This document shows positions 1-11,729 of a DNA stretch of 49,057 nt, piece after piece. The stretch is from Nemertoderma westbladi. Its lineage: Eukaryota; Xenacoelomorpha; Nemertodermatida; Nemertodermatidae. Below the pieces are notes generated by a model. It saw nothing but the letters and a program-made list of their open reading frames with translations. It did not search any database and was not told the origin of the DNA. Both the position numbers and the translations under genes were made by a program. The stretch is taken from assembly GCA_032718475.1 (NCBI GenBank), contig JAUCBJ010005592.1:1-49057 (forward strand), given 5' to 3'. Position 1 is the first letter of the stretch. Each line of letters opens with the position of its first letter.

Positions 1-41
1 AATATGCCTATTCATATTTGTACACATAAAACCCTTAGGTA

Positions 42-115
42 CTCTCGTGGCGTAGTGGTCAGATGGTTAAGGCGTTGGTTACATTACATAGGTTACGAGT
101 TCGAATCCCAGTCGG
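42..115 (+). repeat. tRNA-derived SINE head or tRNA pseudogene
   Basis: An A-box-like stretch (TGGCGTAGTGGT, 48-59, then GGTTAAGGCG) is followed by a good B box (GAGTTCGAATCC, 97-108), the two parts of an internal RNA polymerase III promoter. The D-arm text resembles tRNA-Ser/Leu. The acceptor ends do not pair and no anticodon stem can be drawn, so this is not a functional tRNA. It is best read as the tRNA-derived head of a SINE or a decayed tRNA copy. Confidence 0.55.
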
Positions 116-182
116 GAAATTTGTATTTTGGGGCCATTTATTTTCGTATGGTGCTAATTGGTAGGCCAATGAGAAGCGTACA

Positions 183-460
183 GCGTAGCGAATGATGAGC
201 CAGGCCAATCATAGGGCATAAATTATCTTATTGCTCAAATGTGAGGCAGTGGAAAATTCTGTTAGGATTCCATGTCCCAGATTAGTGTAAGGGCCGGACT
301 GCGTTGAACGATGAGCTGGGCCAATCATAGGGCACGAAGCACTTTAATGCTCAAATGTGAAGCTGTGGAAAATTCTGTTTAGTTTCCATGTGCAATTTCT
401 AGTATAAAAGGCCGGTTTGCCTTCGGTTATCACCACTTCTTCTTAGAACGACACTCTTAC
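183..460 (+). promoter_or_regulatory. Tandemly duplicated promoter-like segment with CCAAT and TATA motifs
   Basis: Two imperfect direct copies of about 110 bp (about 183-300 and 302-416) share GGCCAATCATAGGGCA, GCTCAAATGTGA and GTGGAAAATTCTGTT. The second copy ends in TATAAAAGGCCGG (about 404-416), a good TATA box, while the matching place in the first copy reads TGTAAGGGCCGG. Duplicated CCAAT-bearing blocks ahead of a TATA box are typical of LTR U3 regions and of some pol II promoters. A primer-binding-like string (TGGTCCAACTTTGGGA, 567-582) lies downstream. No open frame follows, so this may be a relic LTR and leader. Confidence 0.35.
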
Positions 461-2282
461 CTTATACTATTGTTATTAGTTTATTTCGGTTTCTTGTTGA
501 AACTTTATTTGATAAACCCTTTTGTAAAACTGTAAATATACTGCAAATTCCTGACATGTTTTCTTTTGGTCCAACTTTGGGACAGCCAAACATCAGGGAG
601 ATGGCAGCCTAGATCGTTAGGCCGTAAGCAACGCAGGGAAGGGATGTCCACAACACGCTAGCGCCCACATTGGATCGACCGCGCACCCCCTTTGCCCCCT
701 TCGAAATACTCCACTTGCTATGCAGCGCCCGCTTTGTGAGAAGGTAAGACTTTGTTCGACGCCCTTGCCCGCCGTAAGACCTATAGATCAGGGTAAGCGT
801 GACACCGTACTGGACGCCGCAAATTTAGGATCAAATAATTATATCCAGACACCCCCCCCCCCCCCCCCTTTTGTCAGTCCTACGAACCCCTGGGTTAACC
901 TGTACTTCCTACAGGTGCGAACTATTGCCATTCGTCAGTACGCGAGTACATATTAGGTACGGACAGCATATGTTCCATAATTTAGTGAGTCGTAGCACTG
1001 ACTGTTTGGTACCGGTTCGCTTTGTAGAACGTACATTAGTACCCCCCCCCCCCCCCCCCCCCTGTCTGGAGTTAGCTATTTGATCAGGCAAGGAGCATTT
1101 CTGCTACCGGCACACTGCTTGGCCTAGGGAGGTTTATTAATATCCTACCGCGCCTTGCCACGTACTGATAGGTATTGCTGCTAACTACCGCAGCAACAAA
1201 GTTCTAGAATTAAATTAGTATACCAGATCAGCTAACGTACGGTAGCGATTAACCCCTATTCTTATCTTACAACCAGAATCTGGTATTAGTGCCGATCACG
1301 GGTGTAGTTACTAACACTGTGGTTGCCCATTGGGTTGTGGATAGGAAGGAGAGAGCTTTGACGTCATTCGTGAGTATAAAGTTCTACAAAACGCGACTAG
1401 TTTATTTTAGTAGCTAGCGCACGGTATCATTTAGTCAGAAAATCACTAAAACCTAGTAAAAGGAATTACACGAAATTGTTTTATTTGTAACACACCCACA
1501 CACACACGCCCTAAAACATATTGCCCTTAAAGTTCTACTAGCTATAGCGCACTATACATTACTTTAGGTGGAAATTGTCTGTATTTGTAAAATTAGGATC
1601 TGATTTAGTTGCGGCGATAAGGAGTATTTCACTTTCGTTATTAAACTGTTGATTTCTATCCAGCAGTTATTGTTACATTTAGGCCTGACCCTTTAGACTG
1701 ATTTCGTACAGGGGGATCAGTTATCGTTACATTTAGGCACGACCTTTTAGGCTGATTTTGACAGGGGTAATCAGCATTGTTACACTAGGTCTGTTAACCA
1801 CCTAGTTCGTATATAACCCATATAAATCACACCGCGGCAAGTTACTGTATTTAGGACTGTCAGTGATAGTTAGGATTCGCTGCGCGGGGATTGTTTTCCC
1901 GTGAGTTTGGTCTGTTACTGTAACTGTACATCTGCCTCACCGGTTAGAGGACAGGTATCCTTCTGTCTAGTACGTAGGCATTCGACCCGCTCACGTACAT
2001 AGAATAGATACAAGGCTCTGTTCCTCGCCAGTAGTCGTTTGTGTACTGTATCTGTTTGTTTAGATATCCTGGACTGGGATTTGTTGTCAGATACTGTACA
2101 AGCCCGTATACATTACTAGAGTCTCATAGTAAGATACATCGTTACTAGGATCTGGTAAGCGGTATACTACTGGACCCTTACACTGATTAAGTAAATTATG
2201 TAAAAACAAATGAGAACGAGTTTAAAAAATGTTTCCATAATATTAAGTAATTGTTAAATACATAAAAAATACGAACCTGGTG
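461..2282. other. No gene recognised; possible LTR-element leader with two poly-C runs
   Basis: No frame longer than about 80 codons looks coding. The stretch holds a possible tRNA-primer site at 567-582, C17 at 852-868, C21 at 1042-1062, a short CA-rich stretch near 1490-1507, and a loose repeat around 1679-1770 (two versions of AGGC..GACC TTTTAG..CTGATTT). It could be untranslated sequence of a decayed retroelement starting near 120, but nothing proves that. Confidence 0.3.
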
Positions 2283-3328
2283 CTATAAATTAAAATTAAT
2301 ATGGAGTTATTGGGGATTTATTGCTGCTACCTTATTGCTACCACCAGGACGGATAAAATTTCAATGGTAAATTGTTATAGTGTTCATTGAGCCTTGATTT
2401 AAATGTGTTCAGTGTCGGTGATGAAACTACAGATTCGGTTTAACGGTTCCAGTCATCGATTACTCGAAAGCTAAAGGTGTCGTTACATAGCGCAAGACGC
2501 GCGCGAGGTTTAAATAACAACTAAGGAGAATGGCCGCGGCGACTAGAGGGATCCAGCGTGAAGTAGGTGCGATAGTCCGCGTTATCGTGGCCCGTCAGTA
2601 GTTTGTAAACCTGGATCATATCGGCGCGGTGACGCCGACGCCTTACGAAGACGTGATGGGTAATCGAGGTGGTGGAGACCTTTAACAATTCGAGTCGCAC
2701 GCCGTTGCACTCTCTCAATAAGTCTCATTTCGCCTATTTTCTTTGGAGACCAAACCACTGATGATGAGTATTCTAGGGCGAACCATACTCTTAGGCCGAG
2801 AAATATATCACCATCTGTATGGCTAAAGCTGCTGTATATCAAGCCGAGGTGGCAGTTTGCTTTCTTGACCATCTTGGCGATGTGAGTACCGAAATGGAGA
2901 TCGTTTTGGAAGTAAACACCGAGATCTTTTTCTGTTGTGGTTTCTGCAAGGTGATGCCGGTTGATGGTATCTCCTAGTGTGTACATAAATTTGGGGTTTG
3001 TCCTTCCTATGTGCATAATTTTGCACTTATCATTATTAAAAAGCTGCTGCCACACTACAGTCCATCGGTAAAGGTTGTCGAGGTCGTTTTGTAGAGGCCC
3101 ACAAGTTAGGTATGGCGACGGAGTGAAAAAGGCACTGTTCTTAGTATCGTCTGGGAATAGGTGTATTATCCATGTTGTGATGTCAGGTAAGTCGTTAACA
3201 AAAGCCTCCCCATTTTCGCCATCTTTTTCAGCAATCGTTGGTGAGGAACAGTGTCGTACTGGTACCGTAAGCGGACTGCTGGACTGGGAACCCTGTTTTA
3301 AAGCTGCAGACATTAACCTTGTGTACAA
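2283..3328 (-). pseudogene. 5'-truncated, decayed CR1/Jockey-like LINE reverse transcriptase C-terminal part
   Basis: Read leftwards, this is the palm and C-terminal part of a non-LTR retrotransposon reverse transcriptase. The frame starting at 3328 holds FVNDLPD, the catalytic block as FPDDTK (the family has F/Y-A-DD), LQNDLDNL, NNDKCKIMHIG, EKDLGV, SSVVWSP and LIERVQRRATRIVKGL, all in family order. It leaves frame near 2640; the continuation (ADMIQVYKLLTG) lies in the frame ending at 2521. That frame has an in-frame stop at 2521-2523, then resumes with LFKPRARL and FRVIDDWNR, another stop near 2440, and LNTFKSRLNEHY before TAG at 2338-2340. Left of about 3225 the match is clear; the first 35 or so codons of the 3328 frame do not fit, so the 5' break is near 3225. 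The lost alanine, one frameshift and at least two stops make it a dead copy. Confidence 0.85.
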
Positions 3329-3429
3329 TGTCTTTAAAGATATAATTTAAGGTTTGAAGTTTAATTCTAGTCAATATAAAAAAAACAATATGGAACAACA
3401 ATACATAATACAGTACACAATAATTAACA

Positions 3430-3600
3430 ATAAAATAATACAGTAACTACTTACTTCATTGTGTGCAAAGTAGCACTTTGCAGCGTTATAACCCGAGTTT
3501 ATTTATGTACCGAGCGAGCGCAGCGAGGGAGGTCTACATAAACAAACAAGGGTGACCTTTGCACACAATGATGTATGTAATTTCGTTACATTACAGTATG
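3430..3600. repeat. Imperfect inverted repeat (MITE-like hairpin)
   Basis: CATTGTGTGCAAAG at 3457-3470 is the exact reverse complement of CTTTGCACACAATG at 3557-3570. An inner pair, TTTATGTA and TACATAAA, flanks a GC-rich centre (CGAGCGAGCGCAGCGAGG, about 3513-3530). The outer flanks pair only partly. It looks like a small non-autonomous DNA element; no clear target-site duplication was found. Confidence 0.5.
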
Positions 3601-4021
3601 TCAACTTATCAGCGTTCGGTAAGTGAAGAAAGGATTTTATGGATGCTCATTTATATCAAGTAAAATTTAATAACAGTTTACAGTAACAGTATTAATTATA
3701 CATTTGAATCTAATTAAAGTTTATTGGTTATAAAAAGTTATCTCCTGCATGGATATGATAAATCATTAATCCATCTTGATTATAGTGACTGAAGCAAACT
3801 TAGTCACCGTCTGTGTCCGTTCAGTTTTATTGAACACTGTCGCCATTTTCTTTGGTCATTTTTATTATTTTATTCCAAAATTGTAACATTACTCAACGCC
3901 GTTAGTATTAACAGCGAGTTGTTATTTAGCACTTTGCAACTTTAGAGGATATTACAGCATTGTATTGGCCTGTACATTTAGTATTGTATTTGGTGTTATT
4001 GTTTACGTGGTAACCCATGAC
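3601..4021. other. AT-rich sequence, no gene recognised
   Basis: Low-complexity AT-rich DNA with scattered stops in all frames. I see no coding signal, RNA gene or mobile-element terminus. Confidence 0.5.
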
Positions 4022-4215
4022 GGCGTTAAGTATTTTTGCTCTCGATATTTTTCAACACTCGATATTTTTACTCTCGATATATTTACTCTCGATATTTTTA
4101 CTCTCGATATTTTTTGAACTCTCGATATTATCGTTATTTTTCAACACTCGATATTTTTACTCGCGTTATTTTTACTCTCGATATTTTTCATGTCTCGATA
4201 TTTTTCAATATAATC
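4022..4215. repeat. Short tandem array of TCGATATTTTTACTC-type units
   Basis: Units of about 15-16 bp built on CTCGATATTTTTACT repeat with small variants (ACTCTCGATATTTTT, CAACACTCGATATTTTT, TACTCGCGTTATTTT), about ten in all. The short open frames across it are a by-product of the repeat and have no coding features. Confidence 0.85.
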
Positions 4216-4373
4216 AAGTGTTCTAGAACCTTAATTGATAGCTAACATGTTCTAGGACATTAAAAAGTAGCAAAAACTAGCTCGTTTAAAAAATGTATGT
4301 TGTTTTAAACTACATGTTCTAGAACAAATATAGTGTTCTAACTTAATTTGACAGTGAACATGTTCTGTGAACC

Positions 4374-6475
4374 TGGTCTGTGTTGCAGTCGGTGTGCTAG
4401 TATCTGGTCTGTATTGCAGTCGGTGTGTTGGTTCTTTGTTGGTCTGTAGATGCAGTCCGTGTGTGTAAGTCGGTGTGTTGGGATCTGGTCTGTGTAGCAG
4501 TCGGTGTGTTGGTTCTTGGTTGGTCTGTAGGTGCGGTCAGTGTGTGGAAGTCGGTGTGTTGGGATCTGGTCTGTGTAGCAGTCGGTGTGTTGGTTCTTGG
4601 TTGGTCTGTAGGTGCGGTCAGTGTGTGGAAGTCGGTGTGTTGGGATCTGGTCTGTGTAGCAGTCGGTGTGTTGGTTCTTTATTGGTCTGTAGATGCAGTC
4701 CGTGTGTGTAAGTCGGTGTGTTGGGATCTGGTCTGTGTAGCAGTCGGTGTGTTGGTTCTTGGTTGGTCTGTAGGTGCGGTCAGTGTGTGGAAGTCGGTGT
4801 GTTGGGATCTGGTCTGTGTAGCAGTCGGTGTGTCGGTTCTTGGTTGGTCTGTAGGTGCGGTCAGTGTGTGGAAGTCGGTGTGTTGGGATCTGGTCTGTGT
4901 AGCAGTCGGTGTGTCGGTTCTTGGTTGGTCTGTAGGTGTGGTCAGTGTGTGGAAGTCGGTGTGTTGGGATCCGGTCTGTGTAGCAGTCGGTGTGTCGGTT
5001 CTTGGTTGGTCTGTAGGTGCAGTCAGTGTGTGGAAGTCGGTGTGTTGGTTCTTGGTTGGACTGTAGGTGCAGTCAGTGTGTGGAAGTCGGTGTGTTGGGA
5101 TCTGGTCTGTGTAGCAGTCGGTGTGTCAGTTCTTGGTTGGTCTGTAGGTGCAGTCAGTGTGTGGAAGTCGGTGTGTTGGGATCTGGTCTGTGTAGCAGTC
5201 GGTGTGTCGGTTCTTGGTTGATCTGTAGGTGCGGTCAGTGTGTGGAAGTCGGTGTGTTGGGATCTGGTCTGTGTAGCAGTCGGTGTGTTGGTTCTTTGTT
5301 GGTCTGTAGGTGCGGTCAGTGTGTGGAAGTCGGTATGTTGGTTCTTGGTTGGACTGTAGGTGCAGTCAGTGTGTGGAAGTCGGTGTGTTGGGATCTGGTC
5401 TGTGTAGCAGTCGGCGTGTTGGTTCTTTGTTGGTCTGTAGGTGCGGTCAGTGTGTGGAAGTCGGTGTGTCGGTTCTTGGTTGGTCTGTAGGTGCAGTCAG
5501 TGTGTGGAAGTCGGTGTGTTGGGATCTGGTCTGTGTAGCAGTCGGTGTGTTGGTTCTTTGTTGGTCTGTAGGTGCAGTCACTGTGTGGAAGTCGGTGTGT
5601 TGGTTCTTGGTTGGTATGTAGGTGCAGTCACTGTGTGGATGTCGGTGTGTTGGGATCTGGTCTGTGTAGCGTCGGTGTGTTGGTTCTTGGTTGGTCTGTA
5701 GGTGCGGTCAGTGTGTGGAAGTCTGTGTGTTGGGATCTGGTCTGTGTAGCGTCGGTGTGTTGGTTCTTGGTTGGTCTGTAGGTGCGGTCAGTGTGTGGAA
5801 GTCTGTGTGTTGGGATCTGGTCTGTGTAGCAGTCGGTGTGTCAGTTCTTGGTTGGTCTGTAGGTGCAGTCAGTGTATGGAAGTCGGTGTGTTGGGATCTG
5901 GTCTGTGTAGCAGTCGGTGTGTCGGTTCTTGGTTGGTCTGTAGGTGCAGTCAGTGTGTGGAAGTCTGTGTGTTGGGATCTGGTCTGTGTAGCAGTCGGTG
6001 TGTCAGTTCTTGGTTGGTCTGTAGGTGCAGTCAGTGTATGGAAGTCGGTGTGTTGGGATCTGGTCTGTGTAGCAGTCGGTGTGTTGGTTCTTGGTTGGTC
6101 TGTAGGTGCGGTCAGTGTGTGGAAGTCTGTGTGTTGGGATCTGGTCTGTGTAGCAGTCGGTGTGTCAGTTCTTGGTTGGTCTGTAGGTGCAGTCAGTGTA
6201 TGGAAGTCGGTGTGTTGGGATCTGGTCTGTGTAGCGTCGGTGTGTTGGTTCTTGGTTGGTCTGTAGGTGCGGTCAGTGTGTGGAAGTCTGTGTGTTGGGA
6301 TCTGGTCTGTGTAGCAGTCGGTGTGTCAGTTCTTGGTTGGTCTGTAGGTGCAGTCAGTGTATGGAAGTCGGTGTGTTGGGATCTGGTCTGTGTAGCGTCG
6401 GTGTGTTGGTTCTTGGTTGGTCTGTAGGTGCAGTCACTGTGTGGATGTCGGTGTGTTGGGATCCCGTCTGTGCGA
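4374..6475. repeat. 81-bp minisatellite, about 26 units
   Basis: The unit is 81 bp (for example, GTCGGTGTGTTGGGATCTGG begins at 4469 and again at 4550) and contains GTAGCAGTCGGTGTGT, TTCTTGGTTGGTCTGTAGG and GTCAGTGTGTGGAA. Because 81 is a multiple of 3, several frames stay open (up to 218 codons) without being genes. From about 5800 to 6290 a two-unit (about 162 bp) higher-order pattern appears, with GTCTGTGTGTTGGG at 5801, 5963, 6125 and 6286. The strands are strongly asymmetric: the plus strand is rich in G and T. Confidence 0.95.
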
Positions 6476-8690
6476 GGTTCCATATTGTTGTCTTCGTCGC
6501 ACTGCACCAAGTAATTAAATGTGTCTTTGTTGTTCATGAAATTGAAGGTTCTTTTTATTATGTTTAAACGTATAGATGTCCTGTGAGGTATTTTATTTCA
6601 CAACTACAGTATTATGAATGAAGACATGATAAAATTTAATTATTTTCACTCGTTCAATGAACCATCCCCCCAAATGCAACACAATTCCCCTTTGCATTAG
6701 CCTATGTTTTTTCTCCCCGGAAAGGCCTCATAAATATTTTGTAACCTCGCCGGCTTGTCAAGTCCCACTGTACCATTACATGAAGTGATGTGGATTATTG
6801 CAAAGGCCAAATTTATCTTGTCAGAATACCGATTTCTGGGACGGCAGTCCACCCTCCTATCATACTGTCTGAAGGAAAGCAGATGCAAAAATCTGTAGGC
6901 CTACTGCTTACAGTTGGAGTGATGCATAATATTATACACTCTATTCAGTGATGCGGATAAATTATGTCCAATAGGATGATAGGAAGTCGAACTTTGTGAA
7001 CCAATCAGATTTAACTTTGGAAGGAATTGAAATGTAAATTATAAAACAACAAAAAAACAAAAATATATTTACTTTTTATTGAGAAATTTTATTGTATTTA
7101 AAAATTATGTAATTTAGAATGAATTATGTCGTTTGAATTACTAAATATTATTTGGAGAATACAGTTTTATGTCTAATGTTGTTTCTTAGTCCACTGACTA
7201 TACATCAGTTACATAACATAAGTAGTGATTTATATAATTTAGTTTTTTTATATCAATTTTTAAGAGATAATTTATAATTAATTGAAATATTATATTAAGG
7301 GGAGGTAAAAATGTAAGATTTTTGCTTTTTTTATTTTACCTAAAATAGAATTTAATGAGGATTTGAAATCTGAAAACGGCTTAGCGCGATCTCTTTTACT
7401 TCTCGAGTTACAGACTGACAATATTCGAAGACGGGGAAAACCCCCTTCGGAAATGTTAGCCATGCAGGCCTACATACTTCCTTATGTAGAGACATTAATT
7501 CAACAGACATAAATACAGAAACGGACACAGGAAGTTTAATTGCGTTTTTCTCCACTTCATCATTTTGGACTAATAAACGGTTTTGTTCAGTGTTTGCGAA
7601 TTTGAATTTTTTTTATTTAAAGGCCCCACTGAGTTGCAGCCTTCCATAAGAGGAGGAATCGATCACATTTGGCCTAGTTCGACATTTATAGTGAGACTAT
7701 ACTACTACTTAGAGCATCTACAATGCCATCAACTGGAATGTAGCCGAGATTTATTTTTTTTAATTTTGAGAATTGGTGGAAAAATATCGATTTAAAAAGT
7801 GGCTATTTTAGGGTGATTATTGCTGTAGCGCCCCTTAGCGGCGAAATTTCTGTATTTTTTATTTTAGTATAAGACAGTTTTTATCCCTCTACCCGATGAT
7901 ATACCTGTGTCCTCGAGTTGTAAAATCTGCTGAGCGAGGCCTTTAAATTATAAATCACTTTGGTTAAATCTGTTTAATTTCCATGTAATATGTTCGTAAT
8001 CTTATTGTATAAAATTGCATAGGCCTATTTGCTTTTAATGTTGAAAATGTGTGAAGTTAAATAATTGTTCTCACTAAATTTGTGTTATTTGCAGTAATTA
8101 ATGGACAATTTGTTATTGTTATGTCCCGTTTACATAAAAAGGTATTAATAAACAAACGTACAGTACCTTTTTACCAATACAAATTACGTGAAATAATTTC
8201 AATTCCTTACCAGTTAGTTATTGACTTCCCTAATATTTGGTGTGTGTATTAGGTGTACATTACTTTTTAAATCTTTATTTTATAATTTGGTGTGTCCTTT
8301 TGAGTTACAGCATTACTTTATTATGTTAAATTTTTTGTTAATTCCCCTTTATAGAGGTTTAAAATAAGTATTACACTATAAGAATTATTCATCAAATCAT
8401 ATCACGAATAAGGCAAGAGCTGCGGTTAATTAAAAGAAACTAATTTATAATAAAACTTATAGGTAAGTTAAAATTATTTATATATATACAGTAAATTAAT
8501 GCCTACTACTGTATTATGATATTAACTGCACACATTGGATGCAGTATATCCTGCCTACACTCCCCTCAAAGTCGAAACCATGACGTAACCAACAATTTTA
8601 CAAAAATTACCGTGATACAATTCGCAAATCTAAGATTGGAAGTTAATTTCTCAAGATTCCTAATTTGTATTCTTTGTCAGCAGTTCATCT
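6476..8690. other. AT-rich intergenic DNA, no gene recognised
   Basis: No open frame here has recognisable domain content; the longest are about 60-70 codons. Two copies of TAGGCCTA occur at 6896-6903 and 8020-8027. I see no transposon ends. Confidence 0.5.
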
Positions 8691-9417
8691 ACACAGGTAC
8701 ACTGTACACAGGTCGCACTACACAGGTACACTGTACAAAGTCACACTACACAGGTACACTGTACACAGTCGCACTACACAGGTACACTGTACACAGTCGC
8801 ACTACACAGGTACACTGTACACAGTCGCACTACACAGGTACACTGTACACAGTCGCACTACACAGGTACACTGTACACAGGTCACACTACACAGGTACAC
8901 TGTACACAGGTCACACTACACAGGTAAACTGTACACAGGTCACACTACACAGGTACACTGTACACAGTCGCACTACACAGGTACACTGTACACAGGTCAC
9001 ACAACACAGGTACACTGTACACACACAGTCGCACTACACAGGTACACTGTACACAGTCACACTACACAGGTACACTGTACACAGGTCACACTACACAGGT
9101 ACACTGTACACAGGTCGCACTACACAGGTACACTGTACACAGGTCACACTACACAGGTACACTGTACACAGGTCACACTACACAGGTACACTGTACACTG
9201 GTCACACTACACAGGTACACTGCACACAGTCACACTACACAGGTACATTGTACACTGGTCACACTACACAGGTACACTGTACACAGGTCACACTACACAG
9301 GTACACTGTACACAGGTCACACTACACAGGTACACTGTACACAGTCGCACTACACAGGTACACTGTGCACAGGTCGCACTACACAGGTACACTGTACACA
9401 GGTCGCACTACACAGGT
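8691..9417. repeat. 28/29-bp minisatellite with a GTACACTGTAC palindrome, about 25 units
   Basis: Units alternate between ACACAGTCGCACTAC and ACACAGGTCACACTAC linkers around the core CAGGTACACTGTACA. The core holds a perfect inverted repeat, GTACA-C-TGTAC. Unit length varies between 28 and 29 bp with the linker. Open frames of 251 and 305 codons cross it but contain only repeat translation. Confidence 0.95.
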
Positions 9418-11174
9418 TAAATGTTGTTTTTAATGATGTAATCTCTAAGTAATTATAATTATTTACTACAAACGCGTTAGCTGCACAATAAAACATTATC
9501 TATGGAGAATGTGATTCATAATAATTATACTGTAAACATGTCAGAGGAAACAGCAGTTCACGTCAACGAACCCTAATTATTTACTCTTCTATTACATATT
9601 ATTTGTGCGATTTAATGGACTTTCAATAAATTTATATATACAGTACACACTTTATCTTATTTAATTAGTGCGGTATTTTCTACGATAATTTGTACACAAT
9701 CATTCTGTACTGTATGTTATTACCGTTAAGTGTACCGCGGTACATCTACAGTAGGTTACATATAACCACAAACTTTGGGAGATAATTGGCCTGTTTAACG
9801 TGGGTGGGTGGACCGTGGACAACATCAGAAGATTATCGACTGATTGATTGTGGATGGATGGAGGGTGTAATAGGAGTAGTAAGGGACAGCATGGCCTTTA
9901 TGTTGCGATGTGAGTGTCGGTATCTTGTATGAGTTGTTGAATATTACTTAGATTTTGATCCATCGTGAGGGTACCTACAACTTTAGCAGTTATTTAGTTA
10001 CTGTATTTATCTGTAAGTCGCAGCAGCAATACAGTATGTACTGTATGTAATTCAGCAATCTGCAATAATTGACTTGTCAGATACAACAAAGTTCTTAGGG
10101 CCCTGGGACAATGACTTACATGTACTGTATTAGAGTAGGCCTACCACTCACTCCCTTTTGTATGGGGAACAGGGTTGTTTTTCGTTCCGACACCATATTG
10201 CTTTAATGGGACTAACCAGGGATAATCTCTGGCTTGCATCCTATATAATATGGTAGCTAAATAAGTACTGGAGTTTCCTATGAGGCGTATAATTCTGGGG
10301 AAACCATATCCTACATTTTGGTGTTGACCGACTTCTTTTACTCCTATTGCTTAGGAACTCTTACTTCTCTGTCTCTCTGACTCATCTTACTCACTAAAAA
10401 TTTACTAATAATAAGATAATAATTCTACAGCGAAATGACAATTATACATCCAAACCCATACTTCAATCAAACTACAAACATCCAAGATAGCTTGTGGCTA
10501 TTGCGATTTGATTTTTCGGGTAACCTAGCAACGTCCCAAACAATAATTTTACACTAGTTGAACAGTCTGAAGGTGTCAGTGAGGAATGTGTATGTTAATG
10601 TTGCCTACCGGTGTACCGGTAGCGGTACTGTACTGTGCCGTGCCTATACTTTTATTACTATAATTTAAATCTTATCTACCAGAATACACTGGAATAATAC
10701 AGTAATACTGCTGCTACTGCTACAGCACCTATAATACTTGCTGACAATTCAATATTTTGCACGCCTACATATTAGCAAGAATTTCGTGTGATAATTTTGC
10801 TCAATTGCTTGGATTCAATTGCAGCTTTTTTTTATACAATTTACAGTACCGGTACTGCAGTAATATAGGCCTAAAGTCAGAAAGTGATTTTCGGCTCATA
10901 TTTCGGACTTATATCACTCATGATTCACTCACTGGTTTTAATTTTTGATTGCGGTGTTAATTGAATTGGTCCTACGCTTCCTGCAAGTCTGTTTACCAGT
11001 TTACCTTACCGTACTATCCGTTCTGTTCTTTCTGTTTTCGGAGAGTAGAATACCTGTAGGGGTACCCGGTATAGTCTATTAGTTGCTTTCTCAGCTTTCA
11101 ATTTGATATTCCTAACATTTTGTTTAAATTTTAACGGTTATACGAAACCCTTAAATAACAATCATTGTGGCGCT
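9418..11174. other. 5' flank of NPHP1; no other gene recognised
   Basis: AT-rich sequence with frequent TACTGTA words. It should hold the NPHP1 promoter and 5' UTR, but I cannot point to a specific start site or TATA box. The segment 10,590-10,640 has repeated ACCGGT/CGGTA words (TACCGGTGTACCGGTAGCGG). TAGGCCTA occurs at 10,136 and 10,866. Confidence 0.4.
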
Positions 11175-11729
11175 ATGGCGCCACCTAAGGGACCCCTTTC
11201 TCAGAACGAAAAACAGGGAGATTTACTAAACAAAGAATATACAAAACTCAATGAGAAATGTAAAAAAGGAAAAATCTCCAATAAAGACCATAAATTAGAT
11301 GATGATAAAAGGCAAATTTTGCAAGAAGAGGTCAACGACCTATTTGATCAATTGTTGCTCCATTTGAAGGCGACATGCCTTCTCAAGAAAGAAAATGAAT
11401 CGACACACATGAAGGACTACAATAAAAAGAGAGACTTAGAAATTAAAAGGAGTTTGAAAAATTTGAATTCGCTTAAAACCTCGCTTTCATTTATTGACGA
11501 TAATTATTCTGAAACAGAATTCGGTAATCGGATAAAAAAGGCACAAGAATGTAACGAAGAAGCAGTTGATGAATCTGATGAGGAATATGAAGAGAGTGAT
11601 GATGAAGAAGACGTTACGAGAGACGTAGAGAAGGACGATGTTGTTAGTGATGAGATTGATGAGTCGCTTACAGAGTCTGAAGATAATGCGGAAGTTCCTA
11701 CATCATCGTCCCGTAAACAATATTTTCAG
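11175..11729 (+). CDS. NPHP1: NPHP1 coding exon 1: coiled coil and acidic region
   Basis: Encodes 185 residues. The N-terminal half is lysine- and leucine-rich with heptad-like spacing (for example LQEEVNDLFDQLLLHLKAT), matching the N-terminal coiled coil of nephrocystin-1. It ends in a Glu/Asp tract (DESDEEYEESDDEED) like the acidic segments of the vertebrate protein. The exon ends ...AAACAATATTTTCAG, and the donor GT at 11730-11731 has the weak context GTTATT. The frame stays open 15 more bases into the intron before TGA, which fits an intron boundary at the CAG. Confidence 0.88.

Noticed and set aside
42-115. Functional tRNA gene
   Set aside because: A and B boxes are present but the acceptor and anticodon stems do not form.
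4425-6427. Cys/Val/Trp-rich repeat proteins of up to 218 codons
   Set aside because: By-product of the 81-bp minisatellite (27 codons per unit). Several overlapping frames are open equally.
8516-9433. 305-codon His/Thr-rich repeat protein
   Set aside because: Translation of the 28/29-bp minisatellite; no unique domain on either side.
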